NCBI RefSeq assembly: GCF_009905375.1
Contig: NC_133650.1
Coordinates: 303,091,203 to 303,155,202, forward strand
DNA length: 64,000 bases
Direction: 5' to 3'
DNA from: Apium graveolens
Lineage: Eukaryota; Streptophyta; Magnoliopsida; Apiales; Apiaceae
Each line of letters starts with the position of its first letter. Within the stretch, counting starts at the first letter, position 1. A model generated the notes under the pieces. It searched no databases, had not been told where the DNA came from, and was given only the letters and a program-made list of their open reading frames with translations. Below are positions 21,680-35,300 of the stretch, one piece after another. Made by a program: the position numbers and the translations under genes.

Positions 21680-24600
21680 TGTAATAACCCCAATTTTTGG
21701 AAAATTTTTGAAACCCTTATGAATAGTGTTTTTGCTGAATGAGAAAACTTTTCATGCCACACTATGTAGGGGTTCTGATATGGATATTCTGAGATTTTAT
21801 TAGTACTTTATATGGGATATAAGTGTATGTAAAGATCGTCAGAATCCAATTCTGAACACTTGGATTTTTCCCGGAAATCCACTAGATACGGAAAGAATTG
21901 AGAAAAAGGTAACAGGATAAAAGGATTTAAATTAAAGGATTATAGGAGAGGATCATAAAAGGAATACAATATATTGAGAAAGGTTAAGGGAACCTAAGTA
22001 ATAAGATCCCGGGTATGATCCCTCAAACGATAAACAAGAACGAAAGATAAGCGAACCGTAAAACAAATAAGTGACCACGAGACAAGCTTGTACAAGAAGC
22101 CAGGGACTGTGACATCATCAAACCACAAGGTGTGGACAAGTGGGAGCATTATGACATGTGCAAGGTGACATAAGCATGACATGGGAAGGAAGGAGGTGTG
22201 GTGGCTTTGTAACCACACAAATTCAAGGGCAAGAAGGTAATTGACTAAAATAAGCACAAAAACCAAGCAACCAAGCCAAGTAAAATCATTTTCATCAAAA
22301 ATCAAAAGCAACCAAGGCTTTGTTCTTCATTGCTCACGGCTTTTCACTATTCAAAAGGCAAGAGAAATTCAAAATCCAAGATCCAAGCTTCCTAAATTGG
22401 TAAGATAATTCCCTAATCATCTTCATGCTTAGTTAGGACTATATCATGAGTTTAAGCCATTAATTCCTTCTCAATCTTCTTCATTTAATCAAAGAAGAAG
22501 ACAATGAATAGTGTTTTCAAGTTTTTTAACTTGAACTTTTCTTGGTTTTCTTGAAGATCCAAGCATTCTTAAGACTTCTCCAAGCTTCTTAAGGCTTCCT
22601 AGCTCCACCCACCACTTCAAGGAAGGTATACCATCTCCAAACCCTAGATTCCTATATAGTATAAGATGATTTTGATTAGTGGGTTGATATTGTAGCTTGT
22701 TGTTATGATTTAGAGTTTGGGATTTGGAATGGTAGTGAAATGGAATGGTAATTGTTGGGGTTTTGATTTAAAGGAAATTAAGTATGATTAAAGTTAAGTT
22801 TAAGCATAAGTATGAATGATTAAATTGAATTGGTTGGGGTTGTTATGATGTGATAAGGATGGATGTTGGTTGTATGATTGATTTGGGGTTGATTTGTGGT
22901 TGGTATTGAATGGTTTAAAATTTGGGAAATCGCGTAAACATAGCCGTCGTAACGTCCGATTTTCTTTGGACTGTTTTTGTGCATAGCATTAGGACCCGAG
23001 AACCCCCTGCTAGATTATGACCACTGCCATTTTTAGATAGCTCATGTTACGAGCTTCATTTTGATATGTAGTTCGTTCGATTCCGATGCACCGTTTAGGA
23101 GAAACGACCGTTTCAAGTAACGGCGTTTCGCGAACGAAACTTTTCCCCTCGCCTTACTTTGAAACATAGGTTAAAGACCAAAAAGGGTTAATTAATGTAT
23201 GAAACATTTATGGTAAGTGTGTTAGGCAGTTGGTAAGACACTCGCGAAGGAATCGCTTTAAAACTCGTAAAGGTTAAATTATTAAAAATGGTGGAGCCGA
23301 GGGTACCCGAGTGACTTAAGCGAATCAGTGAGCGCAAAACGAGCGTTAGAGTCTAAGTTACTTAAAGTATAGATTAACAAGTGACTTTGGTTTAATTCCA
23401 ACTTACTTGTTGCTTATAGGTTACCAGACTCGTCCCGAGCCATTCGTAACCCCCAGTCGCTCAGGCAAGTTTTCTACCCGTTATACTGTTGCTGTGATGT
23501 AAATATATGTATATGCATTATCTTGTGATATTGCATGATTGTTATTAGCAAATTTTGCGATATATTGGAGCATGCTAATATGGTATATATGCATGTCTGT
23601 TTCGTAATCTGGTTATCTATCTGTTGATTTCAATGCTTATAGTTGCATAATACCTATGCTAGAAATAAGCAAGTATGCGTATACCCTTAGTATAGGGGAT
23701 AAAAGGTGAGCATATTTCTAAACCGGGAGTCGATGTTCCCGAGTATATTATATATATATATTTATTTATTTATTTATATATATATATGGATATAGTTTTT
23801 AAAACTATTAATCGAATAAGGTTTATTCGATAACTTTAACTTTATTTTATTATTGAATATTATTTCGAATATCATTCGAGGACTTATGACTCCTTTATAT
23901 TATTTATTGAATATTACTTGGATATTCATTTGAGGATGTATGACTCCTTTATTTTATTTAATGAATATTATTTATAATATTCATTCGAGGTATTATGACT
24001 CAGCTTATTTATTTAATGAATATTATTTATAATATTCATTCGAGGTATTATGACTCAGCTTATTATTTAATGAATATTATTTCGAATATTCATTCGAGGG
24101 CTTATGACTCAGCTTATTTATTTATTGAATATTATTTCGAATATTCATTCGAGGGCTTATGACTCAGCTTATTTTATTTATTGAATATTATTTGAATATT
24201 CATTTGAGGATCTATGACTCCGATTATTTGCTGAAATATATTCTTTATTTTATTAAAGAATAAGGTGTTAATAATCAAACATATTTTCGATTATTCAAAT
24301 AAAGATAATACTTTCATATAAGTATACCTTTGGTTATTTAATACTCGTTTCAAGTATAAGTTTTAAAACTTCTACTTCAATTATTTTTATAAAAGGTTAT
24401 TCTTTATGGGAATATTATTTAAATAATAATATTCAGTCATTTTCTAAATATTCTGGGGACTGATTTACTTCATTAAATCAGCTTTACTCCAAACACTCTT
24501 TAAAGTGTTTTCGAGTCTTCAAAATGATTTTTAAAAGTTAGAGCGGATCCCAAAACTCATTTTTATATTTAAGATCTTCCTTTAAAGGGGATTTAAATAC

Positions 24601-25993
24601 TCGTTCAAAACCTGAGGGATCCGGCTCTGTGGTGTATTTTCGCAACAAGGTTGCAGTTTTGGTAAATGAATTGATTACTTACCCAACGTTCGGGAAGTAA
24701 GTCCATCTATTGAGTCGGCATAAGCAACATGGGCTCAGTGGGCGTCCATGATAGTGTAAGTGGCTCAGTGGGAGTCCATCAAATGCATAAGTGGCTGAGT
24801 GGCAGTCCAGCATAAGGTCCTAATTATGACCAGGGTGATGACCAGTGGGGAATTCGTCCATCTACTAGTAGAAAAGGTTACTTATGGGTATCTTTGCCTG
24901 ATCAGCAAGATATCTGGTTTATGCCAAAGGTTTTCTTTTCCTTTCCAAAATTCATTGGATGTTTCAAACTCTGTTCATACTTTACATAACAGAGGTTCCA
25001 GGAAATGTTTAAGAGATATATATGTGGATATATATATATCGGGACTAAATAAAGTATCTCGTAACTTTATTTCATTCAATAATATTTCAAAGATTGAATC
25101 TATTCAAATCTTGTCTTGTAGTCTCATCTATGTGATGAACTTTTGAAACTGATTATAACTTGAACGGTGGTAGTTCAAGTAGTATTGGGAAAGATATAAG
25201 TATATTGGGGTATTTGGTAACCTCATCTTTTAAACTTATATCTAATTAATAATTGTCTTAGGAATGACAAAGATTTTCAGAAAAACGTTGAAATAAGGTT
25301 AGATATATGAGATCATCTTGCAACGATATTTTTTTTCTTATATAGTTATACACTGGGACTTTGTGTATATTATGCATGGAAGAGGACTTCCAATATTTTG
25401 AAAAGTATATATGTATATATACTGAATATTTTGCGACTTCATCGCATTAAGATATCAAACTTGGTTCATTTCTTTTGACCAAGACTTTCATGAGTATTAT
25501 GAGTAGGCTCATATATTGTAAATCATTATACATATTATTTTGGTGGGCTTGCTGCTCACCCTTGCTTTATTTCTTCATCACACAACAACAGTTAGGAAAG
25601 ATGGCCAGACTCCAGCAGACCCAGCGCAAGCGCGTGGGAAGCGTCCCGCGTCTTCCCGTTGATGTTGTAGCTGCTATAGCTGCAGAGGTAGATCTATTGT
25701 AGATCAGACCATCTACTTTTGAGAATCAATTATGTATAATTATAACTTGTGGCAGATAATGGCAATTAACTGTAAATTTATCAAGTAATCATTTTGGGTT
25801 GTAATAACTTTTAAATTGTGGATTCAAAGACTTGTACTTATTTAAATTTCATCTCTGAGACTATAACGGGTTGTGGTGTGTGTTAGTGTGGGGTCACAGC
25901 ATAAGGTTATTATTATTAATTAAGTGAAGTGATATTGTGGAAAGAAAGACCGTGACGACCCGGATCCTCGACCCCGGATCTGGGGGTGTTACA
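21680..25993 (+). repeat. 3' LTR of inner element (4.31 kb)
   Basis: Near-identical to 11800-16092. It retains about 28 bp near 23071 (GTTCGTTCGATTCCG...) that the 5' LTR has lost. It carries the same subrepeats (23846-24228, 24730-24816) and the same short reading frame (25601-25702). Confidence 0.95.
25601..25702 (+). CDS. Short LTR reading frame, second inner copy (33 aa)
   Basis: Same 33-codon frame as at 15700, beginning MARLQQTQRKRVG. Identity between the two is expected from LTR duplication on insertion and is not in itself evidence of function. Confidence 0.3.
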   Translation: MARLQQTQRKRVGSVPRLPVDVVAAIAAEVDLL

Positions 25994-25998
25994 ATGTA
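25994..25998. repeat. Target-site duplication, right copy (ATGTA)
   Basis: Matches 11795-11799 exactly and marks the right edge of the inner insertion. Confidence 0.95.
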
Positions 25999-28164
25999 TC
26001 TCTTATGCCTTCACCCAGCAATTTTAACTCATGGTGAATCACCCTCATCCTGACGATTACATACTTTTCTATTTCTATTGCTACGAGTCTTTAGGGTTTC
26101 CTCATACCCAATTCCTTTATCATTCCTCAAACTCTATTGCCTTTATATTCCTTTCCACTTCAGTTTCTTTTTATTTTCCTTTCTCTTATCATTATTTCAT
26201 GAACCAACACAACATAAGCATTGATTTCATACATCCCGTCATTCTGGATTCGTGTCCTCAGAACGAATCTTGACAACTTTTACAACTTAGATTCATAATT
26301 CATCATACTCTTCTGCCTTTGTGCTGGCTCTAAAGATTTTACACTATCTCCATAACCTTGGGAAGTACTTTCCTGAAAAATATTGACTAACTTTTAATCA
26401 GTTTATTCTAACCTCTGGCTCCGTGCCTTTCTTGGTCTTTCACCAGCGGGTGGCCTCTCTCTTAGGAGGGTAAGTGACAAAAACAGTCTTTCGTGATTCG
26501 TAACTCATTTAGAATCTCAAATGATTCCTATATTTCCTTTAGCCAAGCTCTTGACTCGACTGGGTCAGCTTGTTCCTTGGAACTCTAAGAGCTTAGCGAC
26601 TTAAAGAACCTGAAAGAATTTCTCACCGCATTGTTTCCTCAAGGTGGTGGTTGGAAATAAAATTATAAGTTCTGTTTAGACAGGTCCATGAATTGTCGTA
26701 TAGGAGTACCGTCTCGGGTCCCCTTTCCTTACTCGACTCCCGTTTCCATAGTCTGAACGTTCCCTCATTCTCCCCATAATCGGGGTCATCCTACATGTTT
26801 TAAATCCTCATTTTCCACTCCATTATGTTATGGGTTCCTTCTATCTTGATGGCGACCTCCCTGACTATCACGTTCAGGGTTTGCTCTAAATCTTATTCCT
26901 CAAACTAGCTTTCATCTAAGATTTCATCTTTAAGCTCTTGAACATTTGGAACCCAAATTCTGTAGGAATACCTCATTATTCCCTTATCATCTTTCTCGGT
27001 ATTAATCTCTTATCTATTTGTTGGCTCTCTGCCTTCATTCATTACTTTTTCTGGCATAATATGTTCTTTTCCAATAATTCGGGCTGTATTGCAATCTCAA
27101 ACAGCTTTTCGGTACCGGCTCCGATTACCTTCATATCTATTTCCATTTTCTCAAAATCTCTTATCAACTTTCCCAAAGACATTATCATCTTGAGTCTCTC
27201 CTTTACACTAAGGGCATTAGCCACCATTTTGGCTTTCCCTGGATGATAAAGAATCTCATAATCGTAATCCTTGATTAGCTCTAATCACCTCCTCTGGCAC
27301 ATATTGAGCTCTTCCTGCGTGACAATGAACTAGAGCACTTATGGCTTGTGTAAATCTCGCACTTCTCTCCATACAAGTAGTGCCTCCAATCTTTAGGGCA
27401 AAACTATTGCCACGAGCCCAAGCTCATGGGTGGGGATATCGAATTTTATATTCCCTTAGATGTCTTGACGCGTACGCGATTACCTTGTTGTGCTGTATAT
27501 GAAGCACCCTAATTCCTTATGCGAAGCGTCACTACACATCACAAAATCTCATTTTCCATCCGGCAACGCCAACATAGGGAACGTCACCAACCTTTGCTTC
27601 GGTTCTTAAAAGTTGTTCTCGCATTTCTCTGTCCATTCGAACTTCTCAGTCTTACGAGTAAGCCGCATTAATGGGGCTACTATCTTTACAAACTTGAATG
27701 AACCTCCGGTAGTGACCGGCCAATCCTACCTCTGGTAGTTTCCCTAACCATGATCATCAATTCCTCAGTGGTCCTTTATTCATTCTTGTCAGGATCCTCC
27801 ACAGGATCCTCCCCAGCAACAATCCCTTCTAGGACAACATCCTCAACCGCTACATCCTCAATATGAACATCATCCGGTCCTGCGTTAGGACGCTCTATCG
27901 GATCCACAATCCGATCTCCAATTAGTAATAAAACATCATCGCGTTGTTGCTCCTCAACCTCAGGGTTCGGAGTCCCGCTACCATATACGATAACAAACTA
28001 CTCTTCTATCACGATATTTATAAGGGTTCCCATAAGGGTTTTAACTGTCAGTACTACATTAGGTAGCCCGACTATGAACTTGGCAAGAGTTCTTATTATC
28101 TTAGTTATTATCTTAACGTCACATCATCTCTGAGGTTTATAACGTTTAGCTCTGATACCACTTC
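25999..28164 (-). pseudogene. Outer element internal region, 5' half
   Basis: Minus-strand counterpart of inner 16093-18270. In element order it contains the acidic leader (about 28130-27770), the RT/RNase H remnant (about 27760-27040, ending ANALSVKER where the inner copy has ADALSKKER), the integrase linker (about 27040-26900) and the gag remnant (about 26710-26265). The same scrambled order in two separate insertions shows that the rearrangement predates both. Confidence 0.8.
28147..28160 (-). other. Primer-binding site, outer element
   Basis: On the minus strand TGGTATCAGAGCTA lies 4 bp after the 5' LTR end at 28165. It is the same initiator-tRNA-Met-like site as in the inner copy, with one change at its end. 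Confidence 0.92.
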
Positions 28165-30255
28165 TGTAACACCCCCAAATCCGGGGTCGGGGATCCGGGT
28201 TGTCACGAGTTCCATTTCCCTTAATAACACCCAATCTTAATACACAATCAACTACTCTGTACTGTGACCCCACAATAAACACACACACCACAAGTTATAG
28301 TCTCAGAGATGAATATCCAAAAATAATCACAAGTCATTTTATTCCAAAATTATATGTCAATACACCTTAAAAAGGTTTCTGAATAAATTTACATTTCTTT
28401 GCCATTATTACAATTCATAATTATACATAAGTTTGGTACATCATAAGTTGAAAACCTAGCCTATTGGTAGTTCCTACCTCAGCTACAGCGACATCAACGC
28501 CTATAGGAAACTGCGGAACGTTTCCTAATTGCTTGCGAATCGGGAGCTTGGTCCTGTTCATCTTTTCTATCTGTTGCTGTGTGATGAAAGAAGAAAGCAA
28601 GGGTGAGCAGCAAGCCCACCAAAATAATATGTATAATGATTAACAATATATGAGCCTTCTCATAGTACTCATGAAAGTCTTGGTCAAAAGAAATGAACCA
28701 AGTTTGATATCTTAATGCGATGAAGTCGCAAAATATTCAGTATATATATATACTTATATACTTTTCAAAATATTGGAAGTCCTCTTCCATGCATAATACA
28801 CACAGAGTTCCAGTGTATAACTGTATAAAAATATCGTTGCAAGGTGATCTCATATATCTAACCTTGTCTCAACGTTCTTCTGAAAATCTTTGTCATGCAT
28901 AAGATAATCATTAACTAGATATAAGTTTAAAAGATGAAGTTACAAGATACTCCAATATACTTATATCTTTTCCGAATACTACTTGAACTACCACCGTTCA
29001 AGTTATAATTAGTTTCAAAAGTTCATCACACTGATGAGACTACAAGATAAGACTTGAATAGATTCAATCTTTGAAATATTTTGAAGGAAATGAAGTTATG
29101 ATATACTTCATTAAGTCCCGATATATATATACACCTATATATATACATACGTTTCCTGAAAACCTCTGTCATGTAAAGTATGAACAGAATTGCAATATCC
29201 AATAAATTTGGAAAGGAAAGAATTTTGGCATAAACCTGATATCTTGCTGATCAGGCAAAAATACCAATAAGTAACCTTTTCTACTAGTAGATGGACGAAT
29301 TCCCCACTGGTCATCACCCTGGTCGCAATAGGACCTTATGCTGGACTGCCACTCAGCCACTTATGCATTTGATGGACTCCCACTGAGCCACTTACACTAT
29401 CATGGACGCCCACTGAGCCCATGTTGCTTATGCCGACTCAATAGATGGACTTACTTCCCGAACGTTGGGTAAGTAATCAATTCATTTACCAAAACTGCAA
29501 CCTTGTTGCGAATATAAAATACACCATAGAGCCGGATCCCTCAGGTTTTGAGCGAGTATTTAAAACCCCTTTTTAAAAGGAAGATCTTAAATATAAAAAA
29601 ATGAGTTTTGGGATCCGCTCTAACTTTTAAAAATTATTTTGAAGACTCGAAAACACTTTAAAGAGTGTTTGGAGTAATGCTGATTTAATGAAGTAAATCA
29701 GTCCCAATATATTTAGAAAATGTCTGAATATTATTATTTAAATAATATTCTCATAAAGATAATCCTTTATACAAATAATTGAGGTAGAAGTTGTAAAACT
29801 TATACTTGAAATGAGTATTAAATAACCAAAGATATACTTATACGAAAGTACTATCTTTCTTTGAATAATCAAGATAAGTTTGATTATCGACACCTTATTC
29901 TTTAATAAAATAAAGAATATATCTCAGCAAATAATCGGAGTCATAGATCCTCAAATGAATATTCAAATAATATTCGATAAATAATAAAAGGAGTCATAAG
30001 TCCTCGAATGAATATTCAAAATAATATTCATTTAATAAAATAAAGAAGTCATAAGCCCTCGAATGAATATTCAAATAATATTCAATAAATAATAAAAGGA
30101 GTCATAAGTCCTCGAATGAATATTCAAATAATATTCAAATAATAAAATAAACTGAGTCATAAGCCCTCGAATGAATACTCGAATTAATATTCAATTAAGT
30201 AAAATAAAGGTATCGAATAAACCTTATTCGATCAATAGTTTTAAAAACTATATCC

Positions 30256-30286
<31 letters not shown>

Positions 30287-32345
30287 ATATACTCGGGAAC
30301 ATCGACTCCCGGTTTAGAAATATGTTCACCTTTTATCCCCTATACTAAGGGTATACGCAACCACTTGCTTATTTCTAGCATAGGTATTATGCAACTATAA
30401 GCATTGAAATCAACAGATAGATAACCAGATTACGAAACAGACATGCATATATACCATATCAGCATGCTCCAATATATCGCAAAATTTGCTAATAACAATC
30501 ATGCACTATCACAAGATAATGCATATACATATATTTACATCACAACAACAGTATATCGAGTAGAAAACTTGCCTGAGCGACTGGGGGTGATAAAAGGCTC
30601 GGGACGAGTCTGGTAACCTATAAACAACAAGTAAGTTGGAATTAAACCAAAGTCACTTGTAAATCTATACTCTAACTACCTTAGACTCTAACGCTCGCTT
30701 TGCGCTTACTGATTCTCTTAAGTCACTCGAGTACCCTCGGCTCCACTATTTTTTATAATTTAACCATTACAAGTTTTAAGGCGATTCCTTTGCGAGTGTC
30801 TTACCAACTGCTTAACACTCTTACCATAATTGTTTCATACACTAATTAACCCTTTTTGGTCTTTAACCTATGTTTCAAAGTAAGGCGAGGGGAAAAGTTT
30901 CGCTCGCGAAACGTCGTTACTTAAAACGGCCGTTTCTCCTAAACCGTACATCAGAATCAAACGAACTACATATCAAAACGAAACTCGTAACATGAACTAT
31001 CTAAACATGGCAATGGTCAAAATCTAGCAGGGATTTCTCGGGTCCAAATGTTATGAACAAAAGCAGTCTAAAGTAAATCGGACATTACGACGGCTATGTT
31101 TACGCGATTACCAATGTTTAAACTACTCCAATTAACCACCAACCAACTCATAACCATCAATACAACAAAACTTCACCTAAACCATACCACATCAGTCCAT
31201 AATCTCCAAGGTTTTCAACTCAAACAACCACAATCAAGACCTATGAACTATAATCAAGCTTCAATTACCAAAACACTTCCAAATCAAACCAAACTACTAA
31301 TAATCACAATCCATGCTTCTCATTTCACAAAACCAACCATTAAACTTACTAACAAATAAAGTAAAGGCTAGTGTTTGAAGTTTATACCTTCCTTGGGAGG
31401 TGTTAAGTTGCTAGGAAGCCTTAGGGAGCCTCCTACAAGCTAGATCTTTCCAAAGAAATCAAGAACACAAAGTTAGGCTTTGAAGTTTCTAAAAGTCCGA
31501 TTTAAAGAACTGTAAAAATGAGGGTCTTACCATGATTATTTGGACGAGACTTGTGAACAAGAGTTGTAGGCCATCTCAATACCTTTCCAATGAGCTATAT
31601 AACACAATATTTGAGTGAGAAATGAAGGAGATACAGCAGTTTTAGTGTGCTGGTTCTGTTTTGGCCGAGAGCAATAGAAATGGGGGAGGAAATGCTTTTG
31701 CTTTCTTGTGTTGGTGGAATAATGTGGTGGATAATGATGGGTTGTCTTGATATTTTGCTAGGTTAATAATAAACAAAGGAGTTAGTGGAAGATGATCTCA
31801 CCATTTGCCATGTGTTGGTGATTTGTGGTGAGATGAGATCATCCCTAGTTAACTATATAATTAACTAGCCATTCCTTCCTAACTATTACTTGGTTTCTTG
31901 TTTGATCAACCATCCACTTGTCTTGCCACTTGCAAAGGTATTTACAAGAGTCGTTATTCATTTCTTTGTCCGGTTATCACTCAATCTCGTTGATCGTTTG
32001 GTTAAATACCTTAATGGTTTTATTGATAAAATCTTCTTGGTATTTTTAATACCTAAATTAATTCTCCTTTATAATCCTTGAATTTAAAATCCTTCATCTT
32101 AATATTAATTCCTTAAATCCCTTAATGTCTGGTGGAAATCTCGGGGAAAAATAAAAGTGCTCGTTTTCAAAATCCGACAGCTTTTACATACACTTATTTT
32201 CTTTATGGAATACTAATACGATCTTAGAATTTCCATAACAGTACTCCTATATATCGTGGTCTGATAATTTTTCTTAATCAGCATTGTCAGCAAAAGTTAC
32301 TATTCATCCGGGTTTCAAAAATCTCCAAAAATTGGGGTTATTACA
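28165..32345 (-). repeat. 5' LTR of outer element (4.18 kb)
   Basis: Same ends and contents as 4209-8394: subrepeat array at about 29925-30205, hairpins at about 31791-31869 and a short reading frame at 28421-28561. Its outer edge cuts the neighbouring gypsy element inside reverse transcriptase. Confidence 0.93.
28421..28561 (-). CDS. Short LTR reading frame, second outer copy (46 aa)
   Basis: Same 46-codon frame as at 4465-4605, beginning MNRTKLPIRKQLG. One visible base difference (about 28498, CAACGCC against CAATGCC) falls in an isoleucine/valine codon, so it would change the product. Function is unknown. Confidence 0.3.
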   Translation of the reverse strand: MNRTKLPIRKQLGNVPQFPIGVDVAVAEVGTTNRLGFQLMMYQTYV

Positions 32346-35300
32346 GGACAGGCCTTATTGAGATCTGTGAAATCCACACATGTTCTCCACTTCCCGTTCG
32401 GTTTCTTCACCAATACTGGATTTGCAAGCCACTCGGGATAGAAAGACTCTTTGATCAGCCCCACCTCCAACAATCGGTCCACATCTTCTTTTAACGCTAT
32501 TGCCCTTTCTCCACTTACCGGGCGGCGTTTCTGACGTATGCCTTTACAATTCGGGAGGATATTCAAACGGTGACACATTACCTCCGGGTTGATTCATATC
32601 ATATCTGAATGACTTCAAGCGAAGACATCAAGATTTGCAATTAGAAAGCGGGAAAGGCTTCCTCTTATCTCATCACCCAACTGGGATCCCACTTTCAAAA
32701 CCCTGCTCGGATCATTTTTATCAACCGGAATAGATATTGTGTCTTCGACCGGTCCCGTCTTTTTGGCGGGCATAAGGATCCTGGGATCCAAATCGAAATC
32801 GAAGTCTCGGGGGTCTTCGACTTCCACTTTTTCATCTGAGGGCGCGTCCTCGTTTGGAGGAGCATCAACCTTAATTTCGTTCAAGGGCGCGTCCTTATTT
32901 TGAGGAGCATCCACCTTGAGGTTATTCCTGAGACCTTGCAAAATCTCACTTCTTCCTTCCAACTTTTCCCCGTTAACCTCTTTCTGTATGATCGCCTCGA
33001 TATGGTTCACCACCACTTCCTCCACGCTACGGATCCTCGAAATACATCCCCGCGTCAAAAAAGAATTACCAGAGGCATTGGTTTCTTCCTTCCCGGGGCT
33101 TTCAACGAAATAGTGGGCATGAACCTCTCCACTTGGTTTGGCATGAATATCTTCTGTATCCTCAAATGGGAGACCTTTCCCTTCATACCTTCTTCTACGA
33201 AATTCCTTGACAGCCTTATGATAGCAGTCGCGTGACTCATACTGTGACCCTCTCAGACTGCCAACCCCGTTTGGCGTTGGGAACTTTATCATCAGGTGGT
33301 GTATCGAGGTTATCACCCTGAATGCTCGCAACCAAGGTCTGCCGACCAACACATTGTGCGCGGAATCCTGATCTAGCACCTTGAAATCTATCATTTGGGT
33401 AACCGACAAGGCCCCCTCCCCGAGTGTGACGGGAAGCCTGACAGAACCCATGACTCTCACTGCTTCCCCAGTAAAGCCATAGACGTGTGCATCTTCGAAA
33501 TACATGTCACTATCTGGAAAACCCAGCTTTTCGTAGGTGCTGTAGTACAAGATGTTTGTAGAACTCCCATTATCCAAGAAGACTCGATGTACGTTCATTG
33601 CCCCAATGAGCATGGTAATCACCAGCGCATCGTTGTGGGGATGATGAACCCACCTAGATTCTTTTTCCTTGAACATAATATCAGCGGACTCCCCCTTAAA
33701 GACCTTCGGGGGTCTATCTTCCAAGCTGTGGATGTTGGTGAGCGGTGGATGTCGCGCTTCTCTCGCGTTTTTCTCCAGTGCTCGATTACTATCACCAACA
33801 AAAGGGTGTCCTCCAAAAATTGCCCTGATACTGCCAGCCCACTGAAACTTGACCTCTGCCATTTTTTCAACATCCTTCGCCCGCGAGGTCAGTTTTTCAT
33901 CCTTACCTTTGTCGTCAAGTCCCCTGCGTCGTTTCACCTTGTCAATCCATTCTCCTAAGTATCCTGCCTTGATCAATTCCTCAATCTCATCCCGTAAGTG
34001 GCGACACTCATGGGTGTCATGGCCAGTAGACTCATGGTAGTCACAATACTTCTTCTTGTCTCTGCTCTGCCATGAAGTTAAACGGTCGGGCTTCTTGAAG
34101 ATTCCTCTATCCTTATTTACCTCGAAGATATGATCAATGGACGCCGCCAGCGGTGTATAATTGCTAACTCTTCTCTCGTAGTTCGATGGTGGGCTCCATT
34201 CTCTCCGCGAGCTCACAGTATTTACCCTGTTAGGGCTTCTGGCGTTTCGCCGATAATCTGGGCTCAAGGATATGTCCCTTCTCTTGGATCGCCCCTTGGA
34301 GTTATGGGTATTGTCATTCTTTTTTGTTTCTGCAAGCGACTACTCGATCGCTTTGAACGACTTCGCCTACGCAAGCACATCAGCTAGCGACACTGGGTCC
34401 TTCCCTTGCAGGTGCTTCCAGAAATCCGTCCCCACACGCAACCCAGCTATAAGAAATATTTTCAATGTTTCATCAGTTGCACCCCTCACCAAAGTAGATT
34501 CTGCATTAAACCTCTTGAAATACGAAGTCAAACTTTCTCCTTCCTTTTGTTTCACATTAGCCAGCGTGGTAACAGGTGGTGTATACTTCACCGCGGCTTG
34601 GAATTATGTCAAAAACAAAGTTTTCATCTGTTCCCAGGATGAAATCACACCCGGACCAAGTTTTTGGAACCACTGCTGAGCGCCCTCTCTAAAAGTAGCT
34701 GCCAGGAGACGGCATCGAGCCAAATCAGGTACTTGATATACATCCATTTCAATGTTAAAACGCCCCAAGAACTCCACAGGATCAGAGTTCCCGTGAAAAC
34801 GCAAGTCATTGGTTGTATTCCTATATCCCGCGGGCAATTGCGCCTCCCTCACAACAGCAGCAAAAGGAGAAGGAGCTTGCGCAGTTGCCGTTACTCTTCC
34901 TCCCTCAAGATGGTTGAGCAACCTCTTGAGGTCGTTCACATTAAACGTCCCTACCCCAGGAATGGTTTGAACATTAGGCTGTTGGGGTTGCTCTGCGACT
35001 TGCTGAAATTCCCCTTGATTACCCCCCGGGTGTGGCGGAGGATCTCGCCGCCCCTCGCCCTGAGGCTGCAGCGGTGGCATGTTACCATTTTGGTCCTGTA
35101 TATTTTCCCGTACGCGAGGTTCATCTTGACCGCGTTGCGGAATTTCATCATTGTTCAGCATTCTTACTTGAATTCGCCCGCCGTCCTGGTCATGAGGACG
35201 TGCCCCAGACCCATTACCAGTAACGCTGTGGGAAGCTACGGGAATAACGACGGGGGCTTCTCCAGCGGAATGTGCTCCACCTCTCCTACCATTGTAAGGG

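Larger units (their letters stand above)
11800..25993 (+). mobile_element. Inner full-length long-LTR Ty3/gypsy element
   Basis: A complete 14.2-kb element with two LTRs (11800-16092 and 21680-25993), a primer-binding site, a polypurine tract and a perfect 5-bp target-site duplication. By eye its LTRs differ at only about 15-20 positions plus a deletion of about 28 bp near 13190 in the 5' LTR, so it is younger than the outer copy it split. The 5.59-kb internal region has no intact frame. It carries an acidic leader, an RT/RNase H piece, an integrase N-terminal piece, a gag piece and an integrase C-terminal piece, in that order. The order and the many stops imply a non-autonomous element moved in trans. 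Assignment to Tekay/Del chromoviruses is inferred from the motifs and the long LTRs. Confidence 0.94.
4209..32345 (-). mobile_element. Outer long-LTR Ty3/gypsy element, interrupted by an inner copy
   Basis: A minus-strand LTR retrotransposon. LTRs lie at 28165-32345 (5') and 4209-8394 (3'), and the internal region is split into 25999-28164 and 8395-11799 by the inner copy. A primer-binding site follows the 5' LTR and a polypurine tract precedes the 3' LTR. Removing the inner element and one copy of ATGTA gives an internal region of about 5.57 kb, nearly the same length as the inner element's 5.59 kb. By eye the two LTRs differ at roughly 40 positions in about 4.18 kb. The outer flanks do not match (ACGAT at 4204-4208, GGACA at 32346-32350), so the ends are not from one simple insertion. 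No intact gag or pol remains. The Tekay/Del chromovirus assignment is inferred from the RNase H and integrase remnants. Confidence 0.9.
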
